45,751 nt of DNA. Origin: Bacteroidales bacterium (GTDB lineage Bacteria > Bacteroidota > Bacteroidia > Bacteroidales > F082). The notes under the pieces were generated by a model that was not told the origin of the DNA, searched no databases, and saw only the letters and a list, made by a program, of their open reading frames with translations. The stretch is taken from the NCBI GenBank assembly GCA_024400455.1, contig JAKSMU010000016.1:1-45751 (forward strand), in the 5' to 3' direction. Within the stretch, counting starts at the first letter, position 1, and each line of letters begins with the position of its first letter. Below are positions 18,380 to 26,533 of the stretch, piece after piece. The translations under genes and the position numbers were made by a program.

Positions 18380-19559
18380 GAGCCAATCCTCCTTGTGAAG
18401 TTTCCTTATAAAGCGAAGGCAAATCCTTGCCGGTTTGTTTCATGGTTTCCACCACTTTGTCGAACGAAACGCGATGACGACCATCGGTGAAAGTAGCATA
18501 AATGTTTGAATCCAAAGCGCGAGCTGCAGCATAGGCATTGCGCTCGATGCAAGGAATCTGCACCAAACCGCAAACGGGATCGCAAGTCATGCCAAGGTGA
18601 TGTTCCAAAGCCATTTCAGCTGCATATTCGATTTGTGCCGGACTGCCGCCAAACAACTGGTTGGCAGCGGCTGCCGCCATGGCACAAGCCACGCCGACCT
18701 CGCCCTGACAGCCCACTTCAGCCCCAGAAATGGAAGCATTGGTGCGCACAATGTTGCCAATCAGCGCAGCCGTCACCAAGGCCTTGATGATGCGCTGGTC
18801 GGTAAACTCATAACTCCTCGAAAGATGATACAACACGGCTGGCATCACGCCACAAGAACCGCAGGTCGGCGCCGTGACAATGCGTCCGCCCGAAGCATTT
18901 TCTTCTGAAACGGCCAAAGCGTATGAATAAACCAGACCACGGTTCTTCAAAGTATGCGTGTAACCCGAAGCCTTGATATGATACATAGCAGCCTTACGGC
19001 TCAAATTCAATGGTCCAGGCAAAACGCCTTCAGCCTGCAAACCGCGCTCAACAGCTTCTTTCATTACCTGCCAGACCTCCATCATGTAGTTTTCGACTTC
19101 GCGCTGGTTTTCATATTCATACACATATTCCCAATAGGTTCTGCCACGCATTTCGCACCAATCCAAAATGTCGGTAAGATGGCTCATCGGATAAATATCA
19201 GCCGATTCGTTTTCACTACCTTCCTCGGCCAAGTTGCCACCACCAATACTAAACACTGTCCAGGAATCCAATTCGTTTTTCATCTCATCGAAAGCCCTGA
19301 ACAACATGCCGTTAGGGTGAAATGGCAAGATGACATCAGGTCTCCATTCGATTTCAGTTGGGGCTTGCAAGGCATTAAGAATGGCCCAATCAGTCATATG
19401 GCCCTTTCCCGTGGCCGCAAGACTGCCATAAAGCGTTACTTCAAATGACGATGCCTCAGGATGTCGTTCGTTGAAAATCTGAGCTGCCTTTTGCGGGCCC
19501 ATAGTATGACTACTTGATGGACCAATGCCGATTTTATATATGTCCAGTATGGATTTCAT
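18357..19559 (-). CDS. sdaA: L-serine ammonia-lyase (single chain)
   Basis: A 400-residue iron-sulfur L-serine dehydratase that converts serine to pyruvate and ammonia. The N-terminal segment GIGPSSSHTMGP is the family hallmark of the beta-domain, and the alpha-domain cysteines for the 4Fe-4S cluster are visible in APTCGSCGVMPA and CDPVCGLVQIPC. The start is the ATG at 19559 (MKSILDIYKIG): longer in-frame readings would run through the promoter box at 19581-19588 and into the region before the tRNA. Single-chain forms like this are common in Bacteroidota. The WG-repeat gene overlaps its 3' end. Confidence 0.96.
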   Translation of the reverse strand: MKSILDIYKIGIGPSSSHTMGPQKAAQIFNERHPEASSFEVTLYGSLAATGKGHMTDWAILNALQAPTEIEWRPDVILPFHPNGMLFRAFDEMKNELDSWTVFSIGGGNLAEEGSENESADIYPMSHLTDILDWCEMRGRTYWEYVYEYENQREVENYMMEVWQVMKEAVERGLQAEGVLPGPLNLSRKAAMYHIKASGYTHTLKNRGLVYSYALAVSEENASGGRIVTAPTCGSCGVMPAVLYHLSRSYEFTDQRIIKALVTAALIGNIVRTNASISGAEVGCQGEVGVACAMAAAAANQLFGGSPAQIEYAAEMALEHHLGMTCDPVCGLVQIPCIERNAYAAARALDSNIYATFTDGRHRVSFDKVVETMKQTGKDLPSLYKETSQGGLARGYSQML

Positions 19560-19580
19560 GATTCTGAGATTATTTGACTG

Positions 19581-19588
19581 CAAAAATA
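19581..19588 (-). promoter_or_regulatory. Putative promoter of sdaA
   Basis: TATTTTTG on the minus strand, 22 nt before the chosen start. It argues against a longer N-terminus for SdaA. Confidence 0.5.
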
Positions 19589-19651
19589 CAGCGAATTTTA
19601 CATTTTGAACATTTTTTTTCATCAAATGACTTGCGCAAAAGAAAGATTTCC

Positions 19652-19659
19652 TATCTTTG
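19652..19659 (+). promoter_or_regulatory. Putative promoter of tRNA-Ala
   Basis: TATCTTTG with a TTG at 19631-19633 (18-nt spacer); the mature tRNA begins 11 nt after the box. Confidence 0.6.
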
Positions 19660-19669
19660 CAGCCGCAAT

Positions 19670-19743
19670 GGGGCATTAGCTCAGTTGGCTAGAGCGTTTG
19701 ACTGGCAGTCAAGAGGTCATCGGTTCGATTCCGTTATGCTCCA
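19670..19743 (+). tRNA. tRNA-Ala(GGC)
   Basis: Folds as a cloverleaf: acceptor GGGGCAT/ATGCTCC, D arm GCTC...GAGC, anticodon stem TTTGA/TCAAG (outermost pair T-G) around the loop CTGGCAG (anticodon GGC, reading GCC), T loop TTCGATT, discriminator A. The acceptor stem has the G3-U70 pair that identifies tRNA-Ala. The 3' CCA is not encoded. The T stem (ATCGG with CCGTT) has one T-T mismatch. A terminator follows directly. Confidence 0.96.
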
Positions 19744-19756
19744 CAAACCCATCACT

Positions 19757-19783
19757 AAGTCGCTGATTCAGCGACTTTTTTTT
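19757..19783 (+). terminator. Terminator of tRNA-Ala
   Basis: Inverted repeat AAGTCGCTGA/TCAGCGACTT (19757-19766, 19768-19777; effective loop 3 or more bases) followed by a run of T to 19783. It ends 10 nt before the DUF1294 gene. Confidence 0.8.
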
Positions 19784-19792
19784 ATTTACTCT

Positions 19793-20074
19793 ATGGATAA
19801 AATAACGCCGACCATACTGCTCGCATATCTTGCCATTGCCAACCTCATCGGCTTTGCTATGTATGGCATTGACAAAGCAAAAGCCAAACAGCAAGGAGCA
19901 CGACGCATTCCCGAAAAGACCTTGCTTAACATCGCCCGTTTTGGTGGCGGCTTGGGATGCTGGGCGGGCATGAAAACCTTTCACCATAAGACGCTTCACA
20001 AACAGTTTAACATCGTTGTGCCACTTTGGACCATAATTTGGGCTGGATTAGTCGTTTTTTTCATAGTAAAATAA
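19793..20074 (+). CDS. DUF1294 family small membrane protein
   Basis: A 93-residue protein starting MDKITPTILLAYLAIANLIGF. It has a hydrophobic N-terminal helix, the family motif YGIDKAKAKQQGARRIPEKTLL, a glycine-rich GGGLGCWAGMK, and a C-terminal membrane helix ending VVFFIVK. These match DUF1294, a family of unknown function. The reading frame stays open upstream through the tRNA and its terminator, so the ATG at 19793 is the only sensible start. No promoter box is obvious between the tRNA terminator and the ATG. Confidence 0.85.
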   Translation: MDKITPTILLAYLAIANLIGFAMYGIDKAKAKQQGARRIPEKTLLNIARFGGGLGCWAGMKTFHHKTLHKQFNIVVPLWTIIWAGLVVFFIVK

Positions 20075-20075
20075 A

Positions 20076-20083
20076 TACCTTTG
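20076..20083 (+). promoter_or_regulatory. Putative promoter of the MATE gene
   Basis: A perfect TACCTTTG at the very end of the gap after the DUF1294 stop, 23 nt before the MATE ATG, with a T-rich stretch about 15 to 20 nt upstream. Confidence 0.6.
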
Positions 20084-20105
20084 CACCTGCTAACCAATAA
20101 AGGTC

Positions 20106-21506
20106 ATGAACACGAATCTTGACGAGCAGAAACTCAACGAAAAATATGTGATGATGACGCAGAAACCAGTCAAAAGACTGATTCTGAGGATGTCCATCCC
20201 AACCATCATCAGCATGTTGGTTACGAGCCTTTACAATATGGCCGACTCATTTTTCGTTGGGCATCTCAGCACTGAAGCAGTCGCTGGCGTGGGCGTTTCG
20301 TTCGCGTACATGGCCTTCATCAATGCCTGCGGCTTCTTTTTCGGACACGGATCGGGCAATTACATTTCACGTGCTTTGGGTGCAAGACAACGTGACAATG
20401 CAGGCAAAATGGCTGCCACAGGATTTTTCAGTCCGCTCATCTTCGGCACTCTGGCAGGATTGATTTGCTCCATTTTCATCTCGCCTTTGTCGCGGGCTTT
20501 GGGCGCCACCGATACTATTCTTCCCTTTGCCAACGACTATTTGCGTTTCATCCTAATTGCCACGCCTTTCATGATGTCGTCGCTGACACTCAACAACCAA
20601 CTCCGATTGCAAGGCAACGCGCGTTTCGCCATGATTGGCATTGCCTCGGGCGCCATTCTCAACATCATTTTGGACCCGATTTTCATTTTCACTTTGGGCA
20701 TGGGCGTCAGCGGAGCCTCGTTGGCCACTGCCATCAGTCAGATTTTCGGCTGGTGTCTGCTGCTTTGGGGCACTACGCGCGAAGGCAATGTCCACATCCG
20801 TTTCAAGAACTTCACACCAACGCTGAATTCATACCGCCAAATCGTAAAAGGCGGCCTACCTTCTTTGATGCGACAAGCATTGTCGGTGGTGGCCACCATC
20901 AGCCTTAATCGTATGGCCGTGCATTATGCTTTGCCTGGCGACGAAGCCTCGGTCGTTGCAGCATTTTCCATCGTGACACGCATCATGATGATTTGTTATT
21001 CCGTCGTGCTTGGCTTCGGCCAAGGATTTCAGCCCGTATGCGGCTATAATTACGGAGCAAAACTATATGGCCGCGTCAAGGAAAGCTATCTGTTCTGCAT
21101 CAACTTGTCACTGGTATTGCTAATTCTCATGGGAACCTTAGGATTCATCTTTTCGCCCGAAATCATCTCTATTTTCCGCAGCGAAGACCCAAAGCTGCTC
21201 GTTGTCGGCACGCACGCCATGCGTTGGCAGTGCGTCGCATTTCCATTGATGGGACTTTGCACCATGACCAACATGCTTTTCCAAAACATAGGCTACACAT
21301 GGCAAGCCACTCTGCTTTCGATGTGCCGCCAAGGCATCTGCTTCCTCCCTGCCGTTTTCATTGCACCTTTGATATGGGGACTCACCGGATTGGAAGCTGC
21401 GCAAGCCATTGCCGATCTGATGTCGTTCATCATTGCATTGCCATTCGCCATTAAAATCACCAAAAAACTGACGGAACTGGAAGCACAAAAAACGACACGG
21501 AACTAA
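20106..21506 (+). CDS. MATE family efflux transporter
   Basis: A 466-residue inner-membrane exporter with about 12 predicted membrane helices in two homologous halves, the first starting at residue ~25 (LILRMSIPTIISMLVTSLYN). The stretch NMADSFFVGHLSTEAVAGVGVSF and the second-half FGQGFQPVCGYNYGA match the MatE domain. Members extrude cationic drugs or metabolites in exchange for Na+ or H+; the substrate cannot be told. It has its own promoter box and the LRR genes downstream have theirs, so it seems monocistronic. Confidence 0.93.
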   Translation: MNTNLDEQKLNEKYVMMTQKPVKRLILRMSIPTIISMLVTSLYNMADSFFVGHLSTEAVAGVGVSFAYMAFINACGFFFGHGSGNYISRALGARQRDNAGKMAATGFFSPLIFGTLAGLICSIFISPLSRALGATDTILPFANDYLRFILIATPFMMSSLTLNNQLRLQGNARFAMIGIASGAILNIILDPIFIFTLGMGVSGASLATAISQIFGWCLLLWGTTREGNVHIRFKNFTPTLNSYRQIVKGGLPSLMRQALSVVATISLNRMAVHYALPGDEASVVAAFSIVTRIMMICYSVVLGFGQGFQPVCGYNYGAKLYGRVKESYLFCINLSLVLLILMGTLGFIFSPEIISIFRSEDPKLLVVGTHAMRWQCVAFPLMGLCTMTNMLFQNIGYTWQATLLSMCRQGICFLPAVFIAPLIWGLTGLEAAQAIADLMSFIIALPFAIKITKKLTELEAQKTTRN

Positions 21507-21526
21507 GTTTGCATTTTGTTTTTTCC

Positions 21527-21534
21527 TATATTTG
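21527..21534 (+). promoter_or_regulatory. Putative promoter of the LRR lipoprotein pair
   Basis: TATATTTG, 23 nt before the ATG of the first LRR gene; a TTTG lies at 21508-21511, slightly closer than usual. Confidence 0.5.
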
Positions 21535-21557
21535 CCAACAAATAAAATTTCATTGTA

Positions 21558-22451
21558 ATGAAAAGACTCACTTGCCTTTCGTCAATCTTTTTTTTGCTGG
21601 TTTCCTTACTCAGCGGATGCAATAAGGAGGATTATAAACAAGACAACTTTAACCCCGACATGGGAGAAATGGTGTCATATTCACAAACCACCAACCAACA
21701 TGGCAGCACCATATTGGAAACCATCTATGAAAACGGATCCCGTCTCTATTTTCAAGTCATGTCAGACGCAACCTTGAAGGTTGTGAATTACAGTTATTAC
21801 TATAACGAGAGTTACGACAAAGAATCGGAATACCTTTTCAAAGGGAATCTTGTCATTCCAGAAAGCATCGAAGCAATGGGAAAGACATTTCCTGTCACTT
21901 CCATGGCCGCGAAAGCCTTTTACAAATGTAAAGGCATGCTTTCTGCCGTTCTGCCGAACAACATTACCATAATCCCAGAACTCGCTTTCGGAGAATGTAG
22001 TAATCTCAAAGAGATTCATCTTCCCGATTCACTGCAAAGCATTGGAAGTGAAGCTTTTGTTGTTTGCGGTCTAACCGAAATCGATATTCCTCCTGCGACA
22101 AAAGCCATTGGATATCATGCATTTACCAGTTGCCACAATTTGTCGGAAATAATTTTTCACAATGGTTTGCAAAATATTGGAATTGAGGCATTTTCATACT
22201 GCAAAGCAGAATCTGTAACCATCCCCACATCGGTACGCAAAGTGAATTACAAAGCCTTCTACGGCTACACGAAATACTTGACTTTCCTATCACAAGTCCC
22301 ACCAGAGATTGGAACTGAAGATCATGGAGGAGTCATCATAAACAAAGATAACCTGATAGGCATCAAAGTGCCAAGAACAGCTATTGAAAGTTACAGACTA
22401 GCACCAACATGGAAAAACCTCTATTCATACTATTTAATTGGAATTGATTAA
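21558..22451 (+). CDS. BspA-type leucine-rich-repeat lipoprotein
   Basis: A 297-residue lipoprotein (MKRLTCLSSIFFLLVSLLSGC, lipidated Cys21). The residues after the cysteine (NKED) are charged as in Bacteroidota surface-export signals, so outer-surface display is plausible. From residue ~110 it has LRR_5/BspA repeats of the form IxxxAFxxCxxLxEIxLPxxLxxIG. Such proteins bind host matrix or other cells in oral and gut species, but many have no known ligand. Forms a pair with the next gene (23-bp gap). Confidence 0.88.
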   Translation: MKRLTCLSSIFFLLVSLLSGCNKEDYKQDNFNPDMGEMVSYSQTTNQHGSTILETIYENGSRLYFQVMSDATLKVVNYSYYYNESYDKESEYLFKGNLVIPESIEAMGKTFPVTSMAAKAFYKCKGMLSAVLPNNITIIPELAFGECSNLKEIHLPDSLQSIGSEAFVVCGLTEIDIPPATKAIGYHAFTSCHNLSEIIFHNGLQNIGIEAFSYCKAESVTIPTSVRKVNYKAFYGYTKYLTFLSQVPPEIGTEDHGGVIINKDNLIGIKVPRTAIESYRLAPTWKNLYSYYLIGID

Positions 22452-22474
22452 AAACGATTTAAAGACTAATCAAA

Positions 22475-23572
22475 ATGAAAAAGCTTATTCTCCTGCTATT
22501 GGCCATTACATTTATTGCCAGCATCAATACCAGTTGCATCAAGACAAAAACCATATATCAAGATAATGAAACCTTTGTTGAACTAAAAGTCAATGATAGC
22601 ACGAGGGTTTGCTTCCGGCTACTTGATGAATCGACAGCAGAAGTGGTTAGTCCGGCATGGTTTCACTATGGCATGAAATATGCAGGCCAAATTGACATTC
22701 CAGAATCGTTTGAATATAAAGGCAACACCTACCGTGTCGTTGCTATCGGCAAGCAAGCTTTTTCCTGGGCAGAAGAACCTCTAAAAGTAAACATTCCTTA
22801 TGGAGTGGAAAGAATTGAAGAAGAAGCCTTTTGCTGGACCAAAAGACTTAAAAGCCTTGAGATCCCGAATTCCGTGACAGAAATAGGAAGACGCGCTTTT
22901 GCAAGTTCCAGCATCAAGAACATTAAACTTTCCAATACATTGAACGAATTGCCCGTGGAGATGTTCACTAACAGCCAACTGACTTATGTAGAAATACCAG
23001 AATCCGTTTCCATTATCAGCACGAGCGCTTTTGAAGGATGCTATCACCTTGTTGAAGTGGAACTACCCAGTCAGTTGACTGAATTGCAAAACAATGCTTT
23101 TAAGGATTGTGGCGAATTAAGAAGCATCAACATTCCTAATTCTCTCATTTTGTTGGGTTCAAATGCTTTCAGCAATTGCGAAAATCTTAGAGACTTCCAT
23201 TTTCCTGACAACACCCAAGTCATAAAACCAGGTGTTCTGAAAGGATGCTCATCCATCAAAGAAATTGTAATTCCGAACACTGTCCTTGGAATTGAAGACC
23301 ATGCTTTCGATAACACAGGAATAGAAAGCTGTGTCATTCCTGAATCCGTCATGTATCTTGGCCATGGCGTATTCAATGAATGTCAGCAATTAAAGACCGT
23401 CACCGTTCAGTGTACCGAACCACCATTTGGTCCAAATGACCATTACGTTTATGTGCTGTTTGAGAACTGTGATGCTTTGGAAGCCATATTCGTTCCAGCA
23501 GAAAGCGTCGAACTTTATAGGAATGAGGAAAATTGGAGACAATATAGGTCACTGATATTCCCTATTCCGTAA
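22475..23572 (+). CDS. BspA-type leucine-rich-repeat lipoprotein, second of pair
   Basis: A 365-residue paralogue of the upstream LRR protein. The N-terminus (MKKLILLLLAITFIASINTSC) suggests a lipoprotein signal with a less canonical lipobox. Around nine LRR_5 repeats run from residue ~80 to ~320 (for example IPNSVTEIGRRAFASSSI and IPESVSIISTSAFEGCYHL). It ends with ENWRQYRSLIF, the usual BspA-repeat end. Its stop lies 5 bp from the stop of the convergent GHMP kinase gene, with no room for a separate terminator. Confidence 0.88.
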   Translation: MKKLILLLLAITFIASINTSCIKTKTIYQDNETFVELKVNDSTRVCFRLLDESTAEVVSPAWFHYGMKYAGQIDIPESFEYKGNTYRVVAIGKQAFSWAEEPLKVNIPYGVERIEEEAFCWTKRLKSLEIPNSVTEIGRRAFASSSIKNIKLSNTLNELPVEMFTNSQLTYVEIPESVSIISTSAFEGCYHLVEVELPSQLTELQNNAFKDCGELRSINIPNSLILLGSNAFSNCENLRDFHFPDNTQVIKPGVLKGCSSIKEIVIPNTVLGIEDHAFDNTGIESCVIPESVMYLGHGVFNECQQLKTVTVQCTEPPFGPNDHYVYVLFENCDALEAIFVPAESVELYRNEENWRQYRSLIFPIP

Positions 23573-23577
23573 TTTGG

Positions 23578-24495
23578 TCACAATACTATTTCGCTATACT
23601 TGAATACGACCGACAAGCCTTTTTCAGCGAAATAGCGCTTCACTTTTTCGACGTCCCATTCAGTGACAGCCATGAAAAAGTCGCCGCCCCATGCGCCTAA
23701 TGATTTGATTGTGCCCTCAAAATCAGGGAAATGCTGCTGCAAAGGCTCACGGCCAATGCAATGGGAAATGATGTTTTCGTGTTCGTGCAAAAGACGACAG
23801 AAATCATCAAACGAAACATTGGAAACCAATGATTTTGTGATTTCGGAAACTTCATCTATTTCCTTTTCAAAATTCATCTGCCGCATCCTTTCCTTGAAAT
23901 TGCCGACTTCCTTTGAAGAACTCTGTTTCTGACCCTGATAAACAAAGAAAAGCCTATCGGAAAAAACAGGCGAAAATTTCACAGATTCAACTTGCGGATT
24001 CCCATCAACCAATTGATAAAGAACAGGTTGCTCAGCCGTTGCGCAAGCAATGTCATAACCCGAACCACCAAAAGTCATGCGCAGCAATTCGTAAGGATTC
24101 ACATTCGCCCAACGCGAAAGACTGGCAATCAGCGTAGAACTACTACCCAAGCCCCATTCGGGATTGAAACCTAATCGGGTGACGAATTCCAAACCGCGCT
24201 TTGAAAAAGCATCAGGATTCAATTGCTTGACTGCCTGCAAAATGCTCGAAAGTTTTTCGGCCTTTACCCTGTCATCAGCGGAAATAATTTGTAAGGTTTC
24301 ACGATTTAAATCGGTCGAAAACCACACGCCATCAGGTGTAAAAGCAGTCCATTTCAGCAAGTTTTCATCTCCATCAAGCGGTTTCACTTCAAGACTTTGA
24401 CCGAATTTCAACGGCAAAGCCAATGACAATGCGCCACGTAAGACGAGATACTCGCCTGTCAGAAGAAACTTGCCGTTGGAATGAAAGGAAACCAT
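23578..24495 (-). CDS. GHMP kinase, GYDIA type (mevalonate-kinase-like)
   Basis: A 305-residue GHMP-superfamily kinase, starting at the ATG at 24495 (MVSFHSNGKFLLTGEYLVL); an open extension upstream runs through low-complexity DNA and is discarded. The N-terminal GKFLLTGEYLVL motif, the glycine-rich GLGSSSTLIASLS ATP loop and GGSGYDIACA match the 'GYDIA' GHMP kinases that occur beside HMG-CoA reductase in Bacteroidota. It probably phosphorylates mevalonate or phosphomevalonate in isoprenoid synthesis; which one is not decided by sequence. Third gene of the DUF4468-HMGR operon, after a ~100-bp repetitive gap. Confidence 0.88.
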   Translation of the reverse strand: MVSFHSNGKFLLTGEYLVLRGALSLALPLKFGQSLEVKPLDGDENLLKWTAFTPDGVWFSTDLNRETLQIISADDRVKAEKLSSILQAVKQLNPDAFSKRGLEFVTRLGFNPEWGLGSSSTLIASLSRWANVNPYELLRMTFGGSGYDIACATAEQPVLYQLVDGNPQVESVKFSPVFSDRLFFVYQGQKQSSSKEVGNFKERMRQMNFEKEIDEVSEITKSLVSNVSFDDFCRLLHEHENIISHCIGREPLQQHFPDFEGTIKSLGAWGGDFFMAVTEWDVEKVKRYFAEKGLSVVFKYSEIVL

Positions 24496-24597
24496 TGTCT
24501 TATTTATTAAATGGTGACGGGTGAATGGTGTTGGGTGATGAGTGTAAACCATAACCAACAATCCATAACCAGACACCCATAATCCATAACCATATAT
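24496..24597. repeat. Low-complexity tandem motif spacer
   Basis: Gap between the HMG-CoA reductase stop and the GHMP kinase start. Minus-strand reading shows repeated GGTTATGG/GGATTATGG words (24549-24597) and then repeated CACCC words (CATCACCC, CATTCACCC; about 24512-24540). Degenerate tandem origin is likely. No gene, terminator or promoter is clear. Confidence 0.7.
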
Positions 24598-25923
24598 TTA
24601 TTTTCTCAGCGAATCCAAATATTTTTCCACCGCTGCGTACGAAACGGTCTGGTCCTTGAAGAACTCACGTGCCTTGCGCTTTTCATCATCGGTGGCCTGC
24701 AACTGGTTGAGAATGTTGTTCAAGTGCATTTTCATGTGGCCTGCCTGAATGCCTTTAGTAGTCAAGGAACGGACGGCCGAGAAATTGTTTGCCATGCCCA
24801 TTGTGGCGGCAATCATCATCAGTTCGGGAGCCGTAGGATTGCCCAAAAGTTCCAAGGTCTTTTTCGCCAAAGGATGCAGACTCGTCAAGCCGCCGACTGT
24901 GCCCAATGCCATCGGGACTTCCAATTCAAAGCGGAAGACATTATTTTCAATCGTGACCGAAGAAAGGCTTTCGTAACGGCCATTACGCGAAGCGAAAGTG
25001 TGGCCTGCCGCCTCGACAGCGCGGAAATCGTTGCCCGTTGCAATCACCACGGCATCAATGCCATTGTAAATGCCTTTGTTGTGTGTTGTGGCGCGGTAAG
25101 GGTCAATATGCGCAATGTCGACAGCCTTCTTGAATTTACGGGCATATTCAGCTCCTGACAAATGTTCATCAATGCCATCGAGCTGATCGACATCACATTC
25201 CACCCAGACCTTGACACGGCAGTCAGGCGTGTTGTTCGACAAAATGGTCATGATGATTTCCACCTTGCGTTCCGCTTCGGGGAGATTGTTTTGCTCGGCA
25301 AAGAAATCCTGCAAACTGTGACCGAACTGTTCCAAGACGGAATTGATGAAATTGGCGCCCATGGCATCGCCAGTGTTGAACTCGGCGCGAATCTGATAAT
25401 AATCCTCAATCTGGTCAGAAAAATCAATCAGATTGAAACTTAAAATGCCACCGCCGCGCTTGACCATTTTCTCGGTCATGGCGGAAGTATCGGACAAAAG
25501 ACGTTCCTTGATGGCAGGAAACAAGGCCTGTAATTTCGTCTTGTCGCCACTCCAGCCGAAATGCACCTGCCCCACTTTGCGGACATCTAACACTTCGGCA
25601 TGGAAACCTCCCCTTTCGCCCCAAAACTTAGCTGCCGCCGAGGCCGCAGCCACGACGGAACTTTCTTCGATGACCATAGGGACGATGTAGTTTTTCCCAT
25701 TGATCATCACATTGGGCGAAATGCCGTATGGAATAAAGAAATTGGTAATCGTGTTCTCGCTGAACTCATCGAAAAGCTGCTGTTGCTTCGAGTCGGAGTG
25801 CCAGTAGCTTTTCAACAAGGAAACCACCTCGCCCGGATTCTCGAAGTAATTGGCTATCAGCTTTAACTTCTCCTCCTTGAGCAGTTTGGAAAATCCTTTT
25901 TTTATGCGTTCACGCGATACCAT
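24598..25923 (-). CDS. Hydroxymethylglutaryl-CoA reductase, class II
   Basis: A 441-residue enzyme converting HMG-CoA to mevalonate (or the reverse). All four catalytic residues known from the class II enzyme of Pseudomonas mevalonii are visible: Glu87 (IEESSVVAA), Lys283 (THNKGIYNG), Asp299 (ATGNDFRA) and His396 (QAGHMKMHL). Next to a GHMP kinase its job is most likely biosynthetic, feeding the mevalonate route to isoprenoids. The ATG touches the stop codon of the DUF4468 gene (TAA then ATG), implying translational coupling. Confidence 0.95.
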   Translation of the reverse strand: MVSRERIKKGFSKLLKEEKLKLIANYFENPGEVVSLLKSYWHSDSKQQQLFDEFSENTITNFFIPYGISPNVMINGKNYIVPMVIEESSVVAAASAAAKFWGERGGFHAEVLDVRKVGQVHFGWSGDKTKLQALFPAIKERLLSDTSAMTEKMVKRGGGILSFNLIDFSDQIEDYYQIRAEFNTGDAMGANFINSVLEQFGHSLQDFFAEQNNLPEAERKVEIIMTILSNNTPDCRVKVWVECDVDQLDGIDEHLSGAEYARKFKKAVDIAHIDPYRATTHNKGIYNGIDAVVIATGNDFRAVEAAGHTFASRNGRYESLSSVTIENNVFRFELEVPMALGTVGGLTSLHPLAKKTLELLGNPTAPELMMIAATMGMANNFSAVRSLTTKGIQAGHMKMHLNNILNQLQATDDEKRKAREFFKDQTVSYAAVEKYLDSLRK

Positions 25924-26448
25924 TTACCATTCTTCCTCTTCAATAAGCTGTTCAGGCTGAATTTTTTCTTCCAATTGTGCGCCCCAATCTTCGGCAAAGG
26001 CTGCAATCTGTTCGAGATAACTATCCCAAACTGGCTGATATTGTGGATTTTCCTTATCCATCCATTCTTCGCAAGGATGGCTCGACTGGGTCTTCTGCAT
26101 GAAATCGGTAATGGTGTAACGGATACGGCCATCGCGGATTTCAATCGTGAAGCGATAAGTAATCCAAGGCCACTTCGACTTGACTTCATCGCCATTGTCG
26201 AGCTGCATTCTGTGCTGACCTTTGAAAACCTTCACATCGGTCTGTTGCAGCACGTTAGCAGCATTCTTGTAATATGCATTGAGAAAATTGGAATAGATGC
26301 GGTTGTGAACTTCTTCGTTGGTTCCCTGTGTCTGAATGACTTTCTGGAAACTGATTTTCTGCGTCTTAGGATCGATTGGCAGACTGACTTGTGCAAACAT
26401 CACCGTCGTAAAGAAAACGGCAATCAAAAGGGAAATCACTTTTTTCAT
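25924..26448 (-). CDS. DUF4468 secreted protein
   Basis: A 174-residue protein with a signal peptide (MKKVISLLIAVFFTTVMFAQ). The body (FQKVIQTQGTNEEVHNRIYSNF, then TYRFTIEIRDGRIRYTITDF) matches DUF4468, a TBP-like fold domain of unknown function found in Bacteroidota envelope proteins. It heads the operon with HMG-CoA reductase and GHMP kinase and abuts the reductase start with no gap. Why an exported protein is coupled to isoprenoid enzymes is not evident. Confidence 0.85.
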   Translation of the reverse strand: MKKVISLLIAVFFTTVMFAQVSLPIDPKTQKISFQKVIQTQGTNEEVHNRIYSNFLNAYYKNAANVLQQTDVKVFKGQHRMQLDNGDEVKSKWPWITYRFTIEIRDGRIRYTITDFMQKTQSSHPCEEWMDKENPQYQPVWDSYLEQIAAFAEDWGAQLEEKIQPEQLIEEEEW

Positions 26449-26466
26449 TTCAATTCAATTTGATGA

Positions 26467-26474
26467 CAAAATTA
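26467..26474 (-). promoter_or_regulatory. Putative promoter of the mevalonate operon
   Basis: TAATTTTG on the minus strand, 19 nt before the DUF4468 start. Confidence 0.5.
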
Positions 26475-26533
26475 GGAATAATTACTTTTGTTTGATAAAA
26501 ACGGAGATATAATTTACAAATATCAGACCAAAC

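Noticed and set aside
19574..19792. Upstream extension of the DUF1294 reading frame
   Set aside because: It would translate the tRNA-Ala gene and its terminator; the ATG at 19793 gives the normal family length.
24496..24576. N-terminal extension of the GHMP kinase
   Set aside because: It is translation of low-complexity repeats; the conserved GKFLLTGEY motif starts only 8 residues after the ATG at 24495.
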